Of a stretch of DNA of 64,000 nt, positions 7,787 through 17,245 are shown one piece after another. The stretch comes from JAICXG01 sp963801255 (GTDB lineage: Bacteria > Verrucomicrobiota > Verrucomicrobiia > Chthoniobacterales > UBA10450): positions 72,913 to 136,912 of the forward strand of contig CAWDEC010000013.1 of NCBI GenBank assembly GCA_963801255.1, read 5' to 3'. Every line of letters starts with the position of its first letter. The stretch's first letter is position 1. Below the pieces are notes generated by a model. That model worked only from the letters and a program-made list of their open reading frames with translations. It searched no databases and was not told the DNA's origin. A program made the position numbers and the translations under genes.

Positions 7787-9942
7787 TAACTGACGTGGGA
7801 GAAGGATTTTTCCCCATCTTCGACAATCAAATGTCGGAAACGTTGATTTTCCGCCTTCGTCAGCTCGGGATCGTCGCGGAAGATCCTGCTCGCCGCCGCT
7901 CGCGCGCGCTGCATCAATGGTGCGTCTCGGCGTAGATCGCCAAGTTTCAGGGCGGGTAATCCGCTCTGCGCCGTCCCGAGTAAATCACCCGGCCCACGTA
8001 TGGCCCAGTCCGCTTCCGCCACCTCGAAACCATTGCTTGTCTTTTCCAACACCTCCAGCTTGGCGGCCGTTTCGGGAGATGAATCGGAAGAAAGAAGAAT
8101 ACAATAGGACTTGTGTTCGCCGCGTCCGATACGTCCGCGCAGTTGATGCAATTGGGCGAGTCCGAAACGTTCGGCATTTTCAATCAAAATAACGGTGGCG
8201 TTAGGCACATCCACTCCCACTTCGATCACGGTCGTGCTAACCAGCACGTTTGTTAGGCCGCGGCGAAAACGCTCCATGACCGCCTGCTTCTCTGGCGGCG
8301 GAACGCGTCCATGCAGGAGTTCACATGCGAACGGCGACAAACGTTCGCGCCATTTATCGAACTCGGCCGAAGCCGCTTTGGCTTCCAGCTTCTCGCTCTC
8401 ATCGATCAGCGGATAGACGATATAAGCCTGCCGCCCGGCCGCCAATTCGCGGCGCAAAAATGCAAGCACGTCCGGCAACTTGTCTCCACCCCGCGCCGCC
8501 GTGATGATTTTCCCGCGATGCGCCGGCATTTCGTCGATGGTTGAGACATCAAGATCACCATAAAGACTCATGGTGAGGGTGCGAGGAATGGGCGTAGCGG
8601 TCATGACAAGCACATGCGGCGCGGGTTCCCGGGTCGTTAGGTGGCCGCGCTGGGCTACGCCGAATTTGTGTTGCTCATCGATCACCACTAGTCCCGGAAC
8701 GCCGAGGCCCTCCGGTTCGTAAAGCAAGGCGTGTGTTCCGACAAAGATTTGGCCCGCCGGCTTTAGGCCGCTGGTCTGCCGGACCTGGATTGAGGTGTCG
8801 CCCGGAGAGCTTGGCCCTGCGAGATTGTGCTCGCCGCTCATTGCGCGATCCCCGCGTGAAAGCGTGAAGAGCGGCAATGCGTCCTCCTTTCGCGCACCAG
8901 TACGGAGGGAAACCGAGACACCCAGTGGCTCGAGCCAGCGTTGCAAGACGGCGTAGTGTTGCTCGGCCAGAATCTGTGTCGGCGCCATGAAAGCGGTTTG
9001 CGCGCCTGATTCAACGCAAAGCAACATAGCCGCTATCGCCACCACCGTTTTTCCCGAACCGACATCGCCTTGCAACAATCGGTTCATGGGAAACGTCGAG
9101 TCGAGATCACGACGCAATTCCTCGATCACCTTCGTTTGCGCGTTCGTTAGGGCAAAAGGCAATGCCTTGAGAAAGCGTTGCAACAATTCACCTGAACCAT
9201 GCTGCGCTCTGCCCACACGCCGACGTGCGCGCGCCCGTCGTGAAGCGAGCAACATTTGCATGGTAAAAAACTCCGCCAATACCAGGCACTCACGAGCATG
9301 GGCGAGTGTCTCCTCGCTCGAAGGAAAATGAATTTCGCGCAGCGCCTCCGAGCTCAAATCGGTCTTCAGCTCTCCTGGAAGCACGGTTTCCAACTCGTCG
9401 TCGCGGCACTCGTCGAGCAGGCGAAAAATCAACGCACGCAAAATGCGCTGCGAGAGCCCTTCGGTCGCGGGATAAATGGGCGTGATACGCCGGAAGTGAA
9501 TTGAGATCTCGGCGTCATCTTCGATCACTTCGAACTCCGGGTGTTCCATACAGAGACGCTTACCGCGCAGGCGCGGCTTACCGAAGACAACGAGCCGCTG
9601 TCCGCCCAGAATCATCTTTTGCACGTAATGGAGGTTGAACCATCGCAGGACGAGCGGCTGGCTGAGGGCGTGTGCGTCAGTCTCCTGCAAGGTGGCTTCG
9701 AAAATCTTTTTCCCACGGCCAAAGCGGAGAAGACGCGTCTTGATCACTTCGCCACAAAGACAGACCTGCTGTTCGGTTTCCTCTCGCGGGAAACGGGCGA
9801 ACTCGCGGCGATCTTCATGCCGCCGCGGATAATGCGTGAGTAAATCCCGAACGGTTTCGAGACCAAGCCGACGGAGTTGCGTCATCCGTGGCTGCGGAAT
9901 CCACTCCAATTCGCCTAACGATTGGTCAATTTGAACCGCCAT
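7786..9942 (-). CDS. recG: ATP-dependent DNA helicase RecG
   Basis: RecG drives fork reversal and branch migration at stalled replication forks and in recombination. The product is 718 residues, family length. It has an N-terminal wedge/OB region (about 1-240), Walker A GDVGSGKT at 292-299, the DEQHKFG box (DEQHRFG in most homologues), and TATPIPRTL. The helicase C domain carries the QLRGRIGRG arginine-finger motif. It follows recJ in the same direction with an 87-base gap, and is coupled to the HtrA gene downstream. Five motif copies or near copies lie inside it, including 8198, 8634 and 9144, plus one exact copy at 9913 near its start. Confidence 0.96.
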   Translation of the reverse strand: MAVQIDQSLGELEWIPQPRMTQLRRLGLETVRDLLTHYPRRHEDRREFARFPREETEQQVCLCGEVIKTRLLRFGRGKKIFEATLQETDAHALSQPLVLRWFNLHYVQKMILGGQRLVVFGKPRLRGKRLCMEHPEFEVIEDDAEISIHFRRITPIYPATEGLSQRILRALIFRLLDECRDDELETVLPGELKTDLSSEALREIHFPSSEETLAHARECLVLAEFFTMQMLLASRRARARRRVGRAQHGSGELLQRFLKALPFALTNAQTKVIEELRRDLDSTFPMNRLLQGDVGSGKTVVAIAAMLLCVESGAQTAFMAPTQILAEQHYAVLQRWLEPLGVSVSLRTGARKEDALPLFTLSRGDRAMSGEHNLAGPSSPGDTSIQVRQTSGLKPAGQIFVGTHALLYEPEGLGVPGLVVIDEQHKFGVAQRGHLTTREPAPHVLVMTATPIPRTLTMSLYGDLDVSTIDEMPAHRGKIITAARGGDKLPDVLAFLRRELAAGRQAYIVYPLIDESEKLEAKAASAEFDKWRERLSPFACELLHGRVPPPEKQAVMERFRRGLTNVLVSTTVIEVGVDVPNATVILIENAERFGLAQLHQLRGRIGRGEHKSYCILLSSDSSPETAAKLEVLEKTSNGFEVAEADWAIRGPGDLLGTAQSGLPALKLGDLRRDAPLMQRARAAASRIFRDDPELTKAENQRFRHLIVEDGEKSFSHVS

Positions 9943-10029
9943 CTGGCAAAGACATTATTGCGTCACTCGCGCCCTGCGAGCGCGGATGAGCGAAAGTTCG
10001 CGATTCGAAAAGGCACACTCTGGAAATTG

Positions 10030-11730
10030 CTACAGCCCACGAGGCGCGGCACTGCGCAATTCCTCGACCTGCAATTGCAAGCGCATTTCCCCTTCATATT
10101 CATCCGCCGATAAGCGAACAGCGAGATCCCAGGGCGGCTCCGGCAGCGGTTCACTCGCACCGCCAAAGAAAATTGCGCGTTGAAATCGTCCATCCTGTTT
10201 CAGGCGCAAGGCAAGATGCTTTTCCTTCAAAATTTGCGGCGGGCCCGCAGCCTCGACTTGCCTAACGAGAAAGAGTGGTTGTGGATTCCCCTGACCAAAG
10301 GGCTGGAGCATTTCATGCCAGCGCCACAGTTCCCAATTCAAATCGTGTAAAGTGAGTTCCGCGTCGAGATGAAGTTGCGCCTCGAAGTGCTCAGGCGCGA
10401 GAAGCGCGCGACAGACTTCCGCGAAAGCCGTTGCGAAGTTGCAAAATTTCTCCTCACGAATCGTCAGGCCGGCAGCCATCTCGTGTCCGCCAAATTTTTC
10501 CAGGTCATCGCTGCAACGCCCGAGGGCAGCGACGAGCGAGAGATGGGGAATACTGCGCCCACTTCCCTTTCCTAGACCGTCGGCATCGAAACCAACAATG
10601 ATTGTCGGGCGATGATAACGCTTCGCGATACGGGAGGCGACAATCCCGAGCACCCCGGGGTGCCAGCCGCGTTCTCCCAGCACGATTGCGGGCCGTTCAG
10701 ATAAACTCTGCTGAAGGATTTTTGTTTCCGCCGCGAGGACAATCTCGCGTTCGATTTTCTGTCGCTCGCGATTCTGGGTATCGAGCTCGCCAGCGAGGGC
10801 CGCGGCTTCTGTGAAGTCGGTAGTGAGAAAAAGGCGAAGCGCTTTCTCCGCTGTTGACAAGCGACCGGCGGCGTTGAGTCGTGGGCCCAGCCGGAAGCCG
10901 ATATGCTCTGAGAGAACCGGTGGCCTAACGACCGCAATGTCGAGCAAATGCCTAAGGCCTAACAATCGACGACGCGCGATCTCCTGTGTCCCGTGATGGA
11001 CGAGAATGCGGTTCTCCGCCTGCAGGGGCACGATGTCGGCCACCGTTCCAAGAGCGACGAGATCGAGCCGGCGCCGCAGATCAAACTGTGGCAATGGCCG
11101 AGTCTTGAGCAGAGCGTGGCAAAGCTTGAAAACAATCCCGACACTGCAGAGATAGTCGAAAGGTGAGCCGGAGGCTTTGGGATTTACGAGCGCGATGCAA
11201 TCTGGTAGCGCCGCCTTCGGTTCGTGATGATCGAGCACGATAACCTCCGCGCCGCGCGCACAGATTTCTGCGACCTCGGCGGACGAAGAAGTGCCGCAAT
11301 CAACCGCGATGAGGAGTTGTGGCCGGTGCGTTTGCCAGCAGCGTTCAATCCCCTCGCGACTCAGTCCGTAGCCTTCTTCCATCCGTGACGGCAGAAAGAG
11401 CGCGGGAGGATTGCCGTAGGCGCAGAGCATCTCGTTGAGCAACGCAAGCGAGGTGACGCCATCGACGTCGTAGTCACCGTAGAGGACGATTCGTTCTTTT
11501 TTATCAATCGCTCGCAGAATGCGATCAACCGCGACCCGCATCTGCGGAAGAAGAAATGGATCGCTTAGATTGCGCAGGCGTGGACGCAGAAAATCCGATG
11601 CCTCCGCGTCAGTTAGCATACCTCTTCGTGCTAAGAGGCGCGCGATGCAGTCAGGCCCGCAGATTCCATCAGAAAACGGAAGCGGCTCCTGAGCGCCAGG
11701 CGCAAGGATCCAGCGGCGGGGGCGCCTCAT
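10030..11730 (-). CDS. recJ: Single-stranded-DNA exonuclease RecJ
   Basis: RecJ degrades single-stranded DNA 5' to 3' in RecF-pathway recombination, mismatch and base-excision repair. The protein is 566 residues. It shows the DHH phosphoesterase signatures: YGDYDVDGVTS near residue 85, AVDCGTSS, and the VLDHHEP motif near residue 160. A C-terminal DHHA1 domain contains GGHEMAAGLTI. Together with recG it forms a leftward repair pair. Three GCCTAAC-type sites occur within the coding sequence (10260, 10923 and the variant at 10957). Confidence 0.96.
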   Translation of the reverse strand: MRRPRRWILAPGAQEPLPFSDGICGPDCIARLLARRGMLTDAEASDFLRPRLRNLSDPFLLPQMRVAVDRILRAIDKKERIVLYGDYDVDGVTSLALLNEMLCAYGNPPALFLPSRMEEGYGLSREGIERCWQTHRPQLLIAVDCGTSSSAEVAEICARGAEVIVLDHHEPKAALPDCIALVNPKASGSPFDYLCSVGIVFKLCHALLKTRPLPQFDLRRRLDLVALGTVADIVPLQAENRILVHHGTQEIARRRLLGLRHLLDIAVVRPPVLSEHIGFRLGPRLNAAGRLSTAEKALRLFLTTDFTEAAALAGELDTQNRERQKIEREIVLAAETKILQQSLSERPAIVLGERGWHPGVLGIVASRIAKRYHRPTIIVGFDADGLGKGSGRSIPHLSLVAALGRCSDDLEKFGGHEMAAGLTIREEKFCNFATAFAEVCRALLAPEHFEAQLHLDAELTLHDLNWELWRWHEMLQPFGQGNPQPLFLVRQVEAAGPPQILKEKHLALRLKQDGRFQRAIFFGGASEPLPEPPWDLAVRLSADEYEGEMRLQLQVEELRSAAPRGL

Positions 11731-11907
11731 GGTTGAAACTCGTTAGGCAAGAAGTGCGGCGAGACGCTGGGCATCGAATGGGGCGTGAACCTTGGCATCG
11801 TTAATCAAAATAAACGAAAACCTGCCGGCCGCGCCGCCAACGTTTTATTTTCTCGGCTCAATGACGCAAGCACCCTGAGGTGCCGATTCACAGCTCGTTT
11901 CCCCGGC

Positions 11908-12663
11908 TCAGAGGTACTCTGGCAGTTTTGGAAGGTCCGGGAGAATTTTTTGTTGGACGCACAGTTCTCCAAATTTTTGAAAGCCCTTTTTTTCCTCTGT
12001 GCCGAGGTCGAAGCGCAGACAGTGTCGAAAATAGAACTCGCAGAAACTTTGTTTCTCAGCCGGCTGCGCAGCAATCACTTTCGTGAGATTTTGCAAATTG
12101 CGTTGGCCTAACGATCGAAGTTGCGCCGCGATTTGATCCTTCGCTTCGTAGTCAGGCCGAATCAACCAAAGCGCATAGACGAACGGGAGGGCAGCGAACT
12201 CTTGCCAGGCGGCGCCGAGGTCGAGAATCTGCACTTCGTCCCTCGCCTCCTGGCGAAAGCTGATCGCCTGGTCGCCGATGAGCAGGCGTCCTCGTTCTGC
12301 ATTGATCTTACCATCTTCAACGAACTTGATTGGCTGTTCTCCTAGCAAGCAACGAAGTAAGTTGGCTGAGGTCTCCGAGGCAGGATCGATGATGACCTCG
12401 CGCAGCTGTTCGACCGGCTCGCGATGAACGAGAATCACGCTGTAGACTGGGCCGGCAGATGCGATCGCGACCCGATCGACCGCGAAGTAGATCGGGTGGC
12501 GCAGGTATTCAAAGCTGGAGACGAGCGCGACATCCAGTTTTCCGGCTGCCAGCTCGCGGCAAAGATTGGAAGGATGATCGAAACGCACTTCACCCTCCCA
12601 ACCGTGAATAAGCGGGCGGGCGTTGAGGTATTGAACGCAACCGACGCGAGGCGAGGCGCCCAC
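11908..12663 (-). CDS. mqnA: Chorismate dehydratase (futalosine pathway)
   Basis: MqnA dehydrates chorismate to 3-[(1-carboxyvinyl)oxy]benzoate, the committed step of the futalosine route to menaquinone. Evidence is the N-terminal VGCVQYLNARPLIHG and a substrate-binding-protein-like fold with LDVALVSSFEYLR and GRLLIGDQAI. The start is uncertain. The frame is open far upstream inside mqnE, but family members begin a few residues before VGCVQYLN. The GTG at 12663, one base past the mqnE stop, is therefore the best choice (251 residues), and translation would be coupled. The 177-base gap to recJ shows no gene I can support. Confidence 0.88.
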   Translation of the reverse strand: MGASPRVGCVQYLNARPLIHGWEGEVRFDHPSNLCRELAAGKLDVALVSSFEYLRHPIYFAVDRVAIASAGPVYSVILVHREPVEQLREVIIDPASETSANLLRCLLGEQPIKFVEDGKINAERGRLLIGDQAISFRQEARDEVQILDLGAAWQEFAALPFVYALWLIRPDYEAKDQIAAQLRSLGQRNLQNLTKVIAAQPAEKQSFCEFYFRHCLRFDLGTEEKKGFQKFGELCVQQKILPDLPKLPEYL

Positions 12664-12664
12664 G

Positions 12665-13810
12665 TCAGGCGCAAACAAGTTCGTTAGGCGAAACGGCCGG
12701 CGCGCGCACGGCTTTCGGCCCGGTGAGATGATTGTAATAACTGTCGCGCTGCACGGGAATACGCCCTGCCTGACGAATCGCGTGCTCGAGGGTTTCACGG
12801 GTTTGTTCCTCCGGCGTCTTTGCTCCCGCCATATGGAAGATTTTTTCGCGCATGATCGTGCCATGGAGATCGTCCACGCCATAGGCCAGCGCGACCTGCG
12901 CGAGCGGAAGTCCAAGGCTTACCCAATAAGCGGTCAGATGCTCGATGTTATCAAGGTAGATGCGGCTGACCGCGAGGGTGCGCAGTTGCTCGAAAGCAGT
13001 CGCACGTTGGATGTGGGCGAGGACAGTCGTGGTCGGCTCAAAGGCAAAAGGAATGAAGCCGGTAAAACCGCCGGTCTGGTCCTGCAATTCGCGAAGCTGC
13101 CGCAGGTGATCGACCCGTTGTTCGTTAGTCTCGACGTGTCCGTAGAGCATCGTGCAGGTGCTGCGGCCACCCATTTGATGCCAGATACGATGGACTTCGA
13201 GCCATTCCCCCGCTGTCTCTTTGCCACGACAAATTTGATCGCGCACACCGGGATCGAAAATCTCCGCCCCGCCACCGGTTAATGAACCGAGCCCGGCCTC
13301 ACGCAACGTCACGAGCGTCTCGGGGATCGATTGTTTGAAAATACGCCGCGCGAGATGGCGGATCTCAATCGCGGTGAAGGCCTTGATCTGAAGCTGCGCA
13401 TCCAGCGCGCGCAAACGCCGGAGTAAGTCCAAATACCAATCTTTACTTAGGGTCGGGTGAAGACCGCCGACCATGTGGACCTCAGTAATTCCGCTGGTGA
13501 GCGCCTGGCGCACGGCCTCAACGATCTCGTCGATCGCGTACTCAAAAGCATGCGCATCCCGTTTGCGCGCGGCGAAGGCGCAGAACTGGCATGAGAGCAC
13601 ACAGATATTGGAATAGTTGATATAGCGATTCAGAATGTAGGTCGCGACGTTGCCGTTTGTTCGCTCCCGCACGGTGCTGGCCATCATCCCGAGCGCATTA
13701 AGGTCGTGCGACTCGTAAAGCCGCAACGCGTCCTCATCAGAGATTCTCTGGGCGTTCTCGACCTTCTCAGCAATTGCGCTGAGCGACTTTGGAATCAGCG
13801 AAAAATTCAT
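12665..13810 (-). CDS. mqnE: Aminofutalosine synthase (radical SAM)
   Basis: MqnE is a radical SAM enzyme that joins the MqnA product to S-adenosylmethionine to form aminofutalosine. The [4Fe-4S] ligands are Cys70, Cys74 and Cys77 in CVLSCQFC. The motifs INYSNIC, EVHMVGGLHP, IKAFTAIEI, GGGAEIF and TMLYGHVET are characteristic of MqnE rather than of the related cyclase MqnC. The protein is 381 residues. It is immediately upstream of mqnA, so two consecutive enzymes of menaquinone synthesis form one operon. Other steps (MqnB, MqnC, MqnD) are not in the window. Respiration with menaquinone is implied. Confidence 0.92.
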   Translation of the reverse strand: MNFSLIPKSLSAIAEKVENAQRISDEDALRLYESHDLNALGMMASTVRERTNGNVATYILNRYINYSNICVLSCQFCAFAARKRDAHAFEYAIDEIVEAVRQALTSGITEVHMVGGLHPTLSKDWYLDLLRRLRALDAQLQIKAFTAIEIRHLARRIFKQSIPETLVTLREAGLGSLTGGGAEIFDPGVRDQICRGKETAGEWLEVHRIWHQMGGRSTCTMLYGHVETNEQRVDHLRQLRELQDQTGGFTGFIPFAFEPTTTVLAHIQRATAFEQLRTLAVSRIYLDNIEHLTAYWVSLGLPLAQVALAYGVDDLHGTIMREKIFHMAGAKTPEEQTRETLEHAIRQAGRIPVQRDSYYNHLTGPKAVRAPAVSPNELVCA

Positions 13811-13910
13811 GACCTAAATACGCGCGTCCTGCGGGGAAACCCGAGCGGCTAATGATGCACAGGGCGATTCACGAGCGCAAGTGCAGCCATCATTAGGCGC
13901 TGAAAGCAAA

Positions 13911-13940
13911 GAGAGCGGACATCTCGCGACATCCGCCCTC
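13911..13940 (-). terminator. Probable intrinsic terminator of the secretin gene
   Basis: Read on the minus strand, a GC-rich hairpin (arms GAGGGCGGA and TCCGCTCTC, one mismatch) with further pairing inside the loop is followed by a T-rich stretch. It lies about 20 bases after the secretin stop codon. The rest of the gap to mqnE holds only a one-mismatch copy of the iterated motif (CATTAGGC). Confidence 0.65.
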
Positions 13941-13961
13941 CCCGACCCACAACAACAAATT

Positions 13962-15731
13962 TTATTGGTCTCGCTCCGTCGCCGTGCTCATGTAGCGCAT
14001 TCGATCGGGCGCCGGCGCGATGCCGGGCACTGGATAATCAGTCACAACCTGGCGATTCGCCGTCGGGACGAGCCGCACCGCGCCGCGCGCGTTGTTTCGC
14101 CAGCCATTCGGATCAGCAAACTCTTCACCGCTGTCATGCAGGCCACTGACCTGATCCTCGAGTCCGGTGCCGTAATGTTGATCGATGATCGTCGGCGTAA
14201 CGAAGACGAGCAGGTTACGCTTCGTGCGCACGTTCAGGTGCTCCTGAAAAAAATATCCAAGCAGAGGGATATCGCCCATGAGCGGAACTTTGTTGCGAGC
14301 TTTGGTCGTCTCGTCCTGAAGCAGACCGCCAATCGCAAGCGTGTCGCCGCTCTTAATAAGGACATTTGAATCGAGCTTGCGTGTATCGATGATCGGGCTG
14401 GTCACAGTCGCGCCGGCGAAAACAAAAGGTTGGTCGGCGACCTTGTTGCTGATTTCCGGCTGCACGTTCAAGGTGATAAAGCTGTCCTTGTTCACAGACG
14501 GTCTAACCATGAGTTTGTTGCCGAAAACCTTGTCCTGGAATCCGCCGAAAACGGCGGTCGCAGTCTGCTCGTTGAAGTTCAGCTGCGGGACTGGCTGGTT
14601 GCGCGTAATCTCAATCGTTGCCTTCTGATTGTCCGCCGTGACGACTCGTGGGTTGGCCAGGAATTCGGCGTCGGCATCTTCGTTAAGGAAGCGTAAAGTC
14701 GCCGACATTTGCGGTACGCTGAGGATTGCGAAACCGCCAACAAGATGACCAAAGCTGCCGAAAATATTGTTGTTGCCGGGATTGCCGAGCGCGAAGCCTG
14801 TGGTTGGCGGATTCGCTCCCGCAGCCGGTGAGGCGCCTGGCAACGGAGCGCCGAGCGTAACTGTTTGTGGCTGAGTCGAATTGCCAACGACGCCCGCCCA
14901 GTTAATGCCGTAGCTTTGTTTCGGGTTGGCAGTCACTTCCACCAGGCGCGCCTCAATCATCACCTGCTTGGTGGGTTTGTCGATTTGCACCAGCAGTTTG
15001 CGGATGTTGTCGATGTTGCTCCGGGTCTCGTGGTAGAAAATGCTGTTCGTGCGCTCATCGATCTGCGATTTGCCGGCGGCGGGGCTGAGCTGTGAATCGA
15101 CGAGGGGCTCGACGTCTTTCGCGCGCGCATAGCTGAACTGATAGCTCCCACTTTCGGTCGGTTCGGCGGTACGCTCTGCCGCGGTCTTGATATAGTAAAC
15201 GTTGTCGATCGTAGCCATGAAAAGCCCTTTGGCTTTCACGATGATCGCGACCGCTTGTAGTGCAGTTACATCCTCTAGCCGCATCGTCACTGTTCCAGTG
15301 ACCGCATCGCTCACGACCATGTTGATTCTCGCCTGCCGCGCGAGGAGACGCAGGACCTGGCCGACGTCATCCCCTTGAAACTCCCGCACTCCGACTCCGC
15401 CATTCTCTACCTCGGGATTGGCGACAGTAGTTGCCATCGCCGTCGCAGCCGGCGATCCAGACGTGCTTGCTGGCACGCTCGTGGCGGCGGTTTGAGCGGA
15501 AACAATCGGGACTTTCGGTTGAGCGGCGTTCGAGCTTGGACCAGTTGCCGGAGCGGCCTGTACCAGAGTCATTGGCGCGAGATCGGACCGGGTGCTGGGT
15601 GCAAGGCTGGCAGCGGCGGTCGCCGGCGGTGGTGTCGGATTAACCGTGCGAGCTTCCTGCGCGAAGGCAACAGCGGCCAGGGTCACCGAAGCGCAGAGTG
15701 CGCCAATAAGACGTTTGCTTGAAGTGGACAT
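13962..15731 (-). CDS. Secretin family outer-membrane protein (GspD/PilQ type)
   Basis: Secretins form the outer-membrane gate of type II secretion systems and type IV pili. The start at ATG 15731 gives a signal peptide (RLIGALCASVTLAAVAFA). A Pro/Ala/Ser-rich stretch to about residue 120 follows. Next come an STN-like domain (VREFQGDDVGQVLRLLA), a NolW-like N domain (YARAKDVEPLVDSQL), and a C-terminal secretin domain with FLANPRVVTADNQKA and DTLAIGGLLQDE...VPLMGDIPLLGYFF. Length is about 589 residues. No pilin, ATPase or inner-membrane partner lies alongside, so its system cannot be named. A type IV pilus role would matter because such pili drive DNA uptake. Confidence 0.9.
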   Translation of the reverse strand: MSTSSKRLIGALCASVTLAAVAFAQEARTVNPTPPPATAAASLAPSTRSDLAPMTLVQAAPATGPSSNAAQPKVPIVSAQTAATSVPASTSGSPAATAMATTVANPEVENGGVGVREFQGDDVGQVLRLLARQARINMVVSDAVTGTVTMRLEDVTALQAVAIIVKAKGLFMATIDNVYYIKTAAERTAEPTESGSYQFSYARAKDVEPLVDSQLSPAAGKSQIDERTNSIFYHETRSNIDNIRKLLVQIDKPTKQVMIEARLVEVTANPKQSYGINWAGVVGNSTQPQTVTLGAPLPGASPAAGANPPTTGFALGNPGNNNIFGSFGHLVGGFAILSVPQMSATLRFLNEDADAEFLANPRVVTADNQKATIEITRNQPVPQLNFNEQTATAVFGGFQDKVFGNKLMVRPSVNKDSFITLNVQPEISNKVADQPFVFAGATVTSPIIDTRKLDSNVLIKSGDTLAIGGLLQDETTKARNKVPLMGDIPLLGYFFQEHLNVRTKRNLLVFVTPTIIDQHYGTGLEDQVSGLHDSGEEFADPNGWRNNARGAVRLVPTANRQVVTDYPVPGIAPAPDRMRYMSTATERDQ

Positions 15732-15947
15732 GATGTATGAGGTCGATCCGGTTTGCACTGCGAAGGAGCTAAAAGCAGGAACCAGACCAGCACGGAAAAA
15801 GTTGGGATGCCGAGGGTTTACAGAGGATAAAGAGCAGACCAAGGCGCGGCGTGACCTCGGCTGGAAATGCCAGGCCTGGACAGCTAAGAGGCTGCGGAAT
15901 GCCGACTCGGGGAGGAGAGTCCTTCCAATCCTTACGATCGTTAGGCG

Positions 15948-16718
15948 TTAGGCTGCGTTCGCAAAACCGAGCGCCGTCTTGCTGAAATCCGCCACCGGCA
16001 TCTGCCTAACGAGCCGCACAACTCCGTCCTGCCATTTCCGGCTGATTTCCTGAAGATAGGGATCGTGGGCTTCCAACCGTGTGCGCATTTTCACCTGCAA
16101 GGAATCAGTCTTATAACAAAAAATGTCGATCGGCGGACCAACCGCAACGTTGCTCGTCATTGTCGCGTCCATCGAGATAATGCCGAATTTTAGCGCGTCC
16201 ATCAGCGTACTCTCATAACTGAACCCGCGATCGAGAATCGGTTTGCCGTATTTCGAGTCACCGATCTGGAGAAAAGGGCAGTCCTTGCTTGCGTGGATGC
16301 TGTTGCCTTGCGGATAAATTGCGTGCACTTCCGGGGCAAGGCCGGCGATCTGGCCGCCGACGACAAGGTTGATGTTCCAACTAAATCCATCGGCCTCGAG
16401 GGCCGCGCGGTCGCGCTGCTCGACTTCGCGCACCTTGGAGCCGACGTAACGCACGGTTTCATAAAATGTCTCCCGATTGAGGAGATGTTTGCGAGCGGGA
16501 TGACTCTCGTTCAGGTGCAGGTCGTCGTCGATCAAAGCCAGCGTCGCCTGGGAGAGGGAAAGGTTGCCGGAGCTCATAATGCAGATCACACGGTCGCCCG
16601 GCTTCTCAAAGATCCGCATCTTGGTACGGACCGCTATGTTGTCCATCCCCGCGCTTGTGCGCGAATCGGAAAGAAAAACGAGGCCTTTGCGGCAGAGCAT
16701 TCCGAGGCAGTAGGTCAT
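15948..16718 (-). CDS. Anbu, proteasome-like Ntn-hydrolase
   Basis: The 256-residue product begins MTYCLGMLCRKGLVFLSDSRT, which fits the Anbu (ancestral beta-subunit) family of proteasome/HslV-related proteins. The processed Thr2 would be the nucleophile, and the conserved SDSR and SSGNLS motifs are present. The start is ATG 16718, because the longer frame would hide the N-terminal Thr. Its start overlaps the stop of the upstream membrane-protein gene by 4 bases (ATGA). Anbu genes are often next to alpha-E, ATP-grasp and transglutaminase-like genes; none is adjacent here. The natural substrate of Anbu is not known. The TAA stop lies in the second of two tandem motif copies (15938 and 15945). 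Confidence 0.85.
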   Translation of the reverse strand: MTYCLGMLCRKGLVFLSDSRTSAGMDNIAVRTKMRIFEKPGDRVICIMSSGNLSLSQATLALIDDDLHLNESHPARKHLLNRETFYETVRYVGSKVREVEQRDRAALEADGFSWNINLVVGGQIAGLAPEVHAIYPQGNSIHASKDCPFLQIGDSKYGKPILDRGFSYESTLMDALKFGIISMDATMTSNVAVGPPIDIFCYKTDSLQVKMRTRLEAHDPYLQEISRKWQDGVVRLVRQMPVADFSKTALGFANAA

Positions 16719-17149
16719 GAAGACTGGCCCGGTTTGCTGCTGCCCACGACGCGTCCTTCCACCCGACGCATCTGTCTGTGATGCGTGATAGGATAAACGC
16801 GGCCGTCGCTCCCGCGAAAGAAGGCGCTCAGGAGCCAGCTCGCGATACTGATTAGGATTGCCCCCCAAAATGCGCTCCCAAAGCTATCGACATGGAACCC
16901 GTGCACGAGGTCGTTCACCAGCAAAAGCAGGAGGCCATTCACCACAAAAATGAACAACCCAAGCGTGAGAATAATGAGCGGCGCCGTAAGCAAGAGCAGG
17001 ATCGGACGGAGGAACGCGTTCAAAATTCCGAGAAGGAGCGCCGCGCCGATGAGCGAGCCAACACTGTCATAACGGATACCGCCAACAATCCCAGCCGCGA
17101 TCATAACCGCGACGGTGGTGATTGCCCAACGAAAGAGAAAATGCCTCAT
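16715..17149 (-). CDS. Small membrane protein, phage-holin-IV/YvlD-like
   Basis: A 144-residue protein with four hydrophobic helices (about 8-26, 33-50, 52-75 and 90-112) and a basic, soluble C-terminal tail of about 30 residues. The pattern (LLLGILNAFLRPILLLLTAPL then LGLFIFVVNGLLLLLV) matches the widespread YvlD-like membrane family, annotated as four-helix phage holin superfamily IV although not phage-derived. Its role is unknown. It overlaps the Anbu gene by 4 bases, so the two are made together. The GSDGRVYPITHH tail is unlike the core family and might face the cytoplasm. Confidence 0.8.
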   Translation of the reverse strand: MRHFLFRWAITTVAVMIAAGIVGGIRYDSVGSLIGAALLLGILNAFLRPILLLLTAPLIILTLGLFIFVVNGLLLLLVNDLVHGFHVDSFGSAFWGAILISIASWLLSAFFRGSDGRVYPITHHRQMRRVEGRVVGSSKPGQSS

Positions 17150-17245
17150 GGTTTGGTCGAATTCGCAGAAGCCTTTTTCATGCCGATTTCCTCTTGCGCG
17201 GGTTTGCTCAGCGCGTACAGGCTTGCCGAGGTAGAAGAAAAGTAA

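Noticed and set aside
11731..11907. A short protein-like frame (ILINDAKVHAPFDAQRLAALLA) between recJ and mqnA
   Set aside because: It has no start codon with a ribosome binding site and is too short to support a call.
12665..13810. Calling this gene mqnC
   Set aside because: The motifs IKAFTAIEI, GGGAEIF and TMLYGHVET belong to the aminofutalosine synthase MqnE.
17146..17180. An 11-codon frame (MKKASANSTKP) overlapping the YvlD-like start by ATGA
   Set aside because: Could be a leader peptide, but it is too short to judge and its only support is the overlap.
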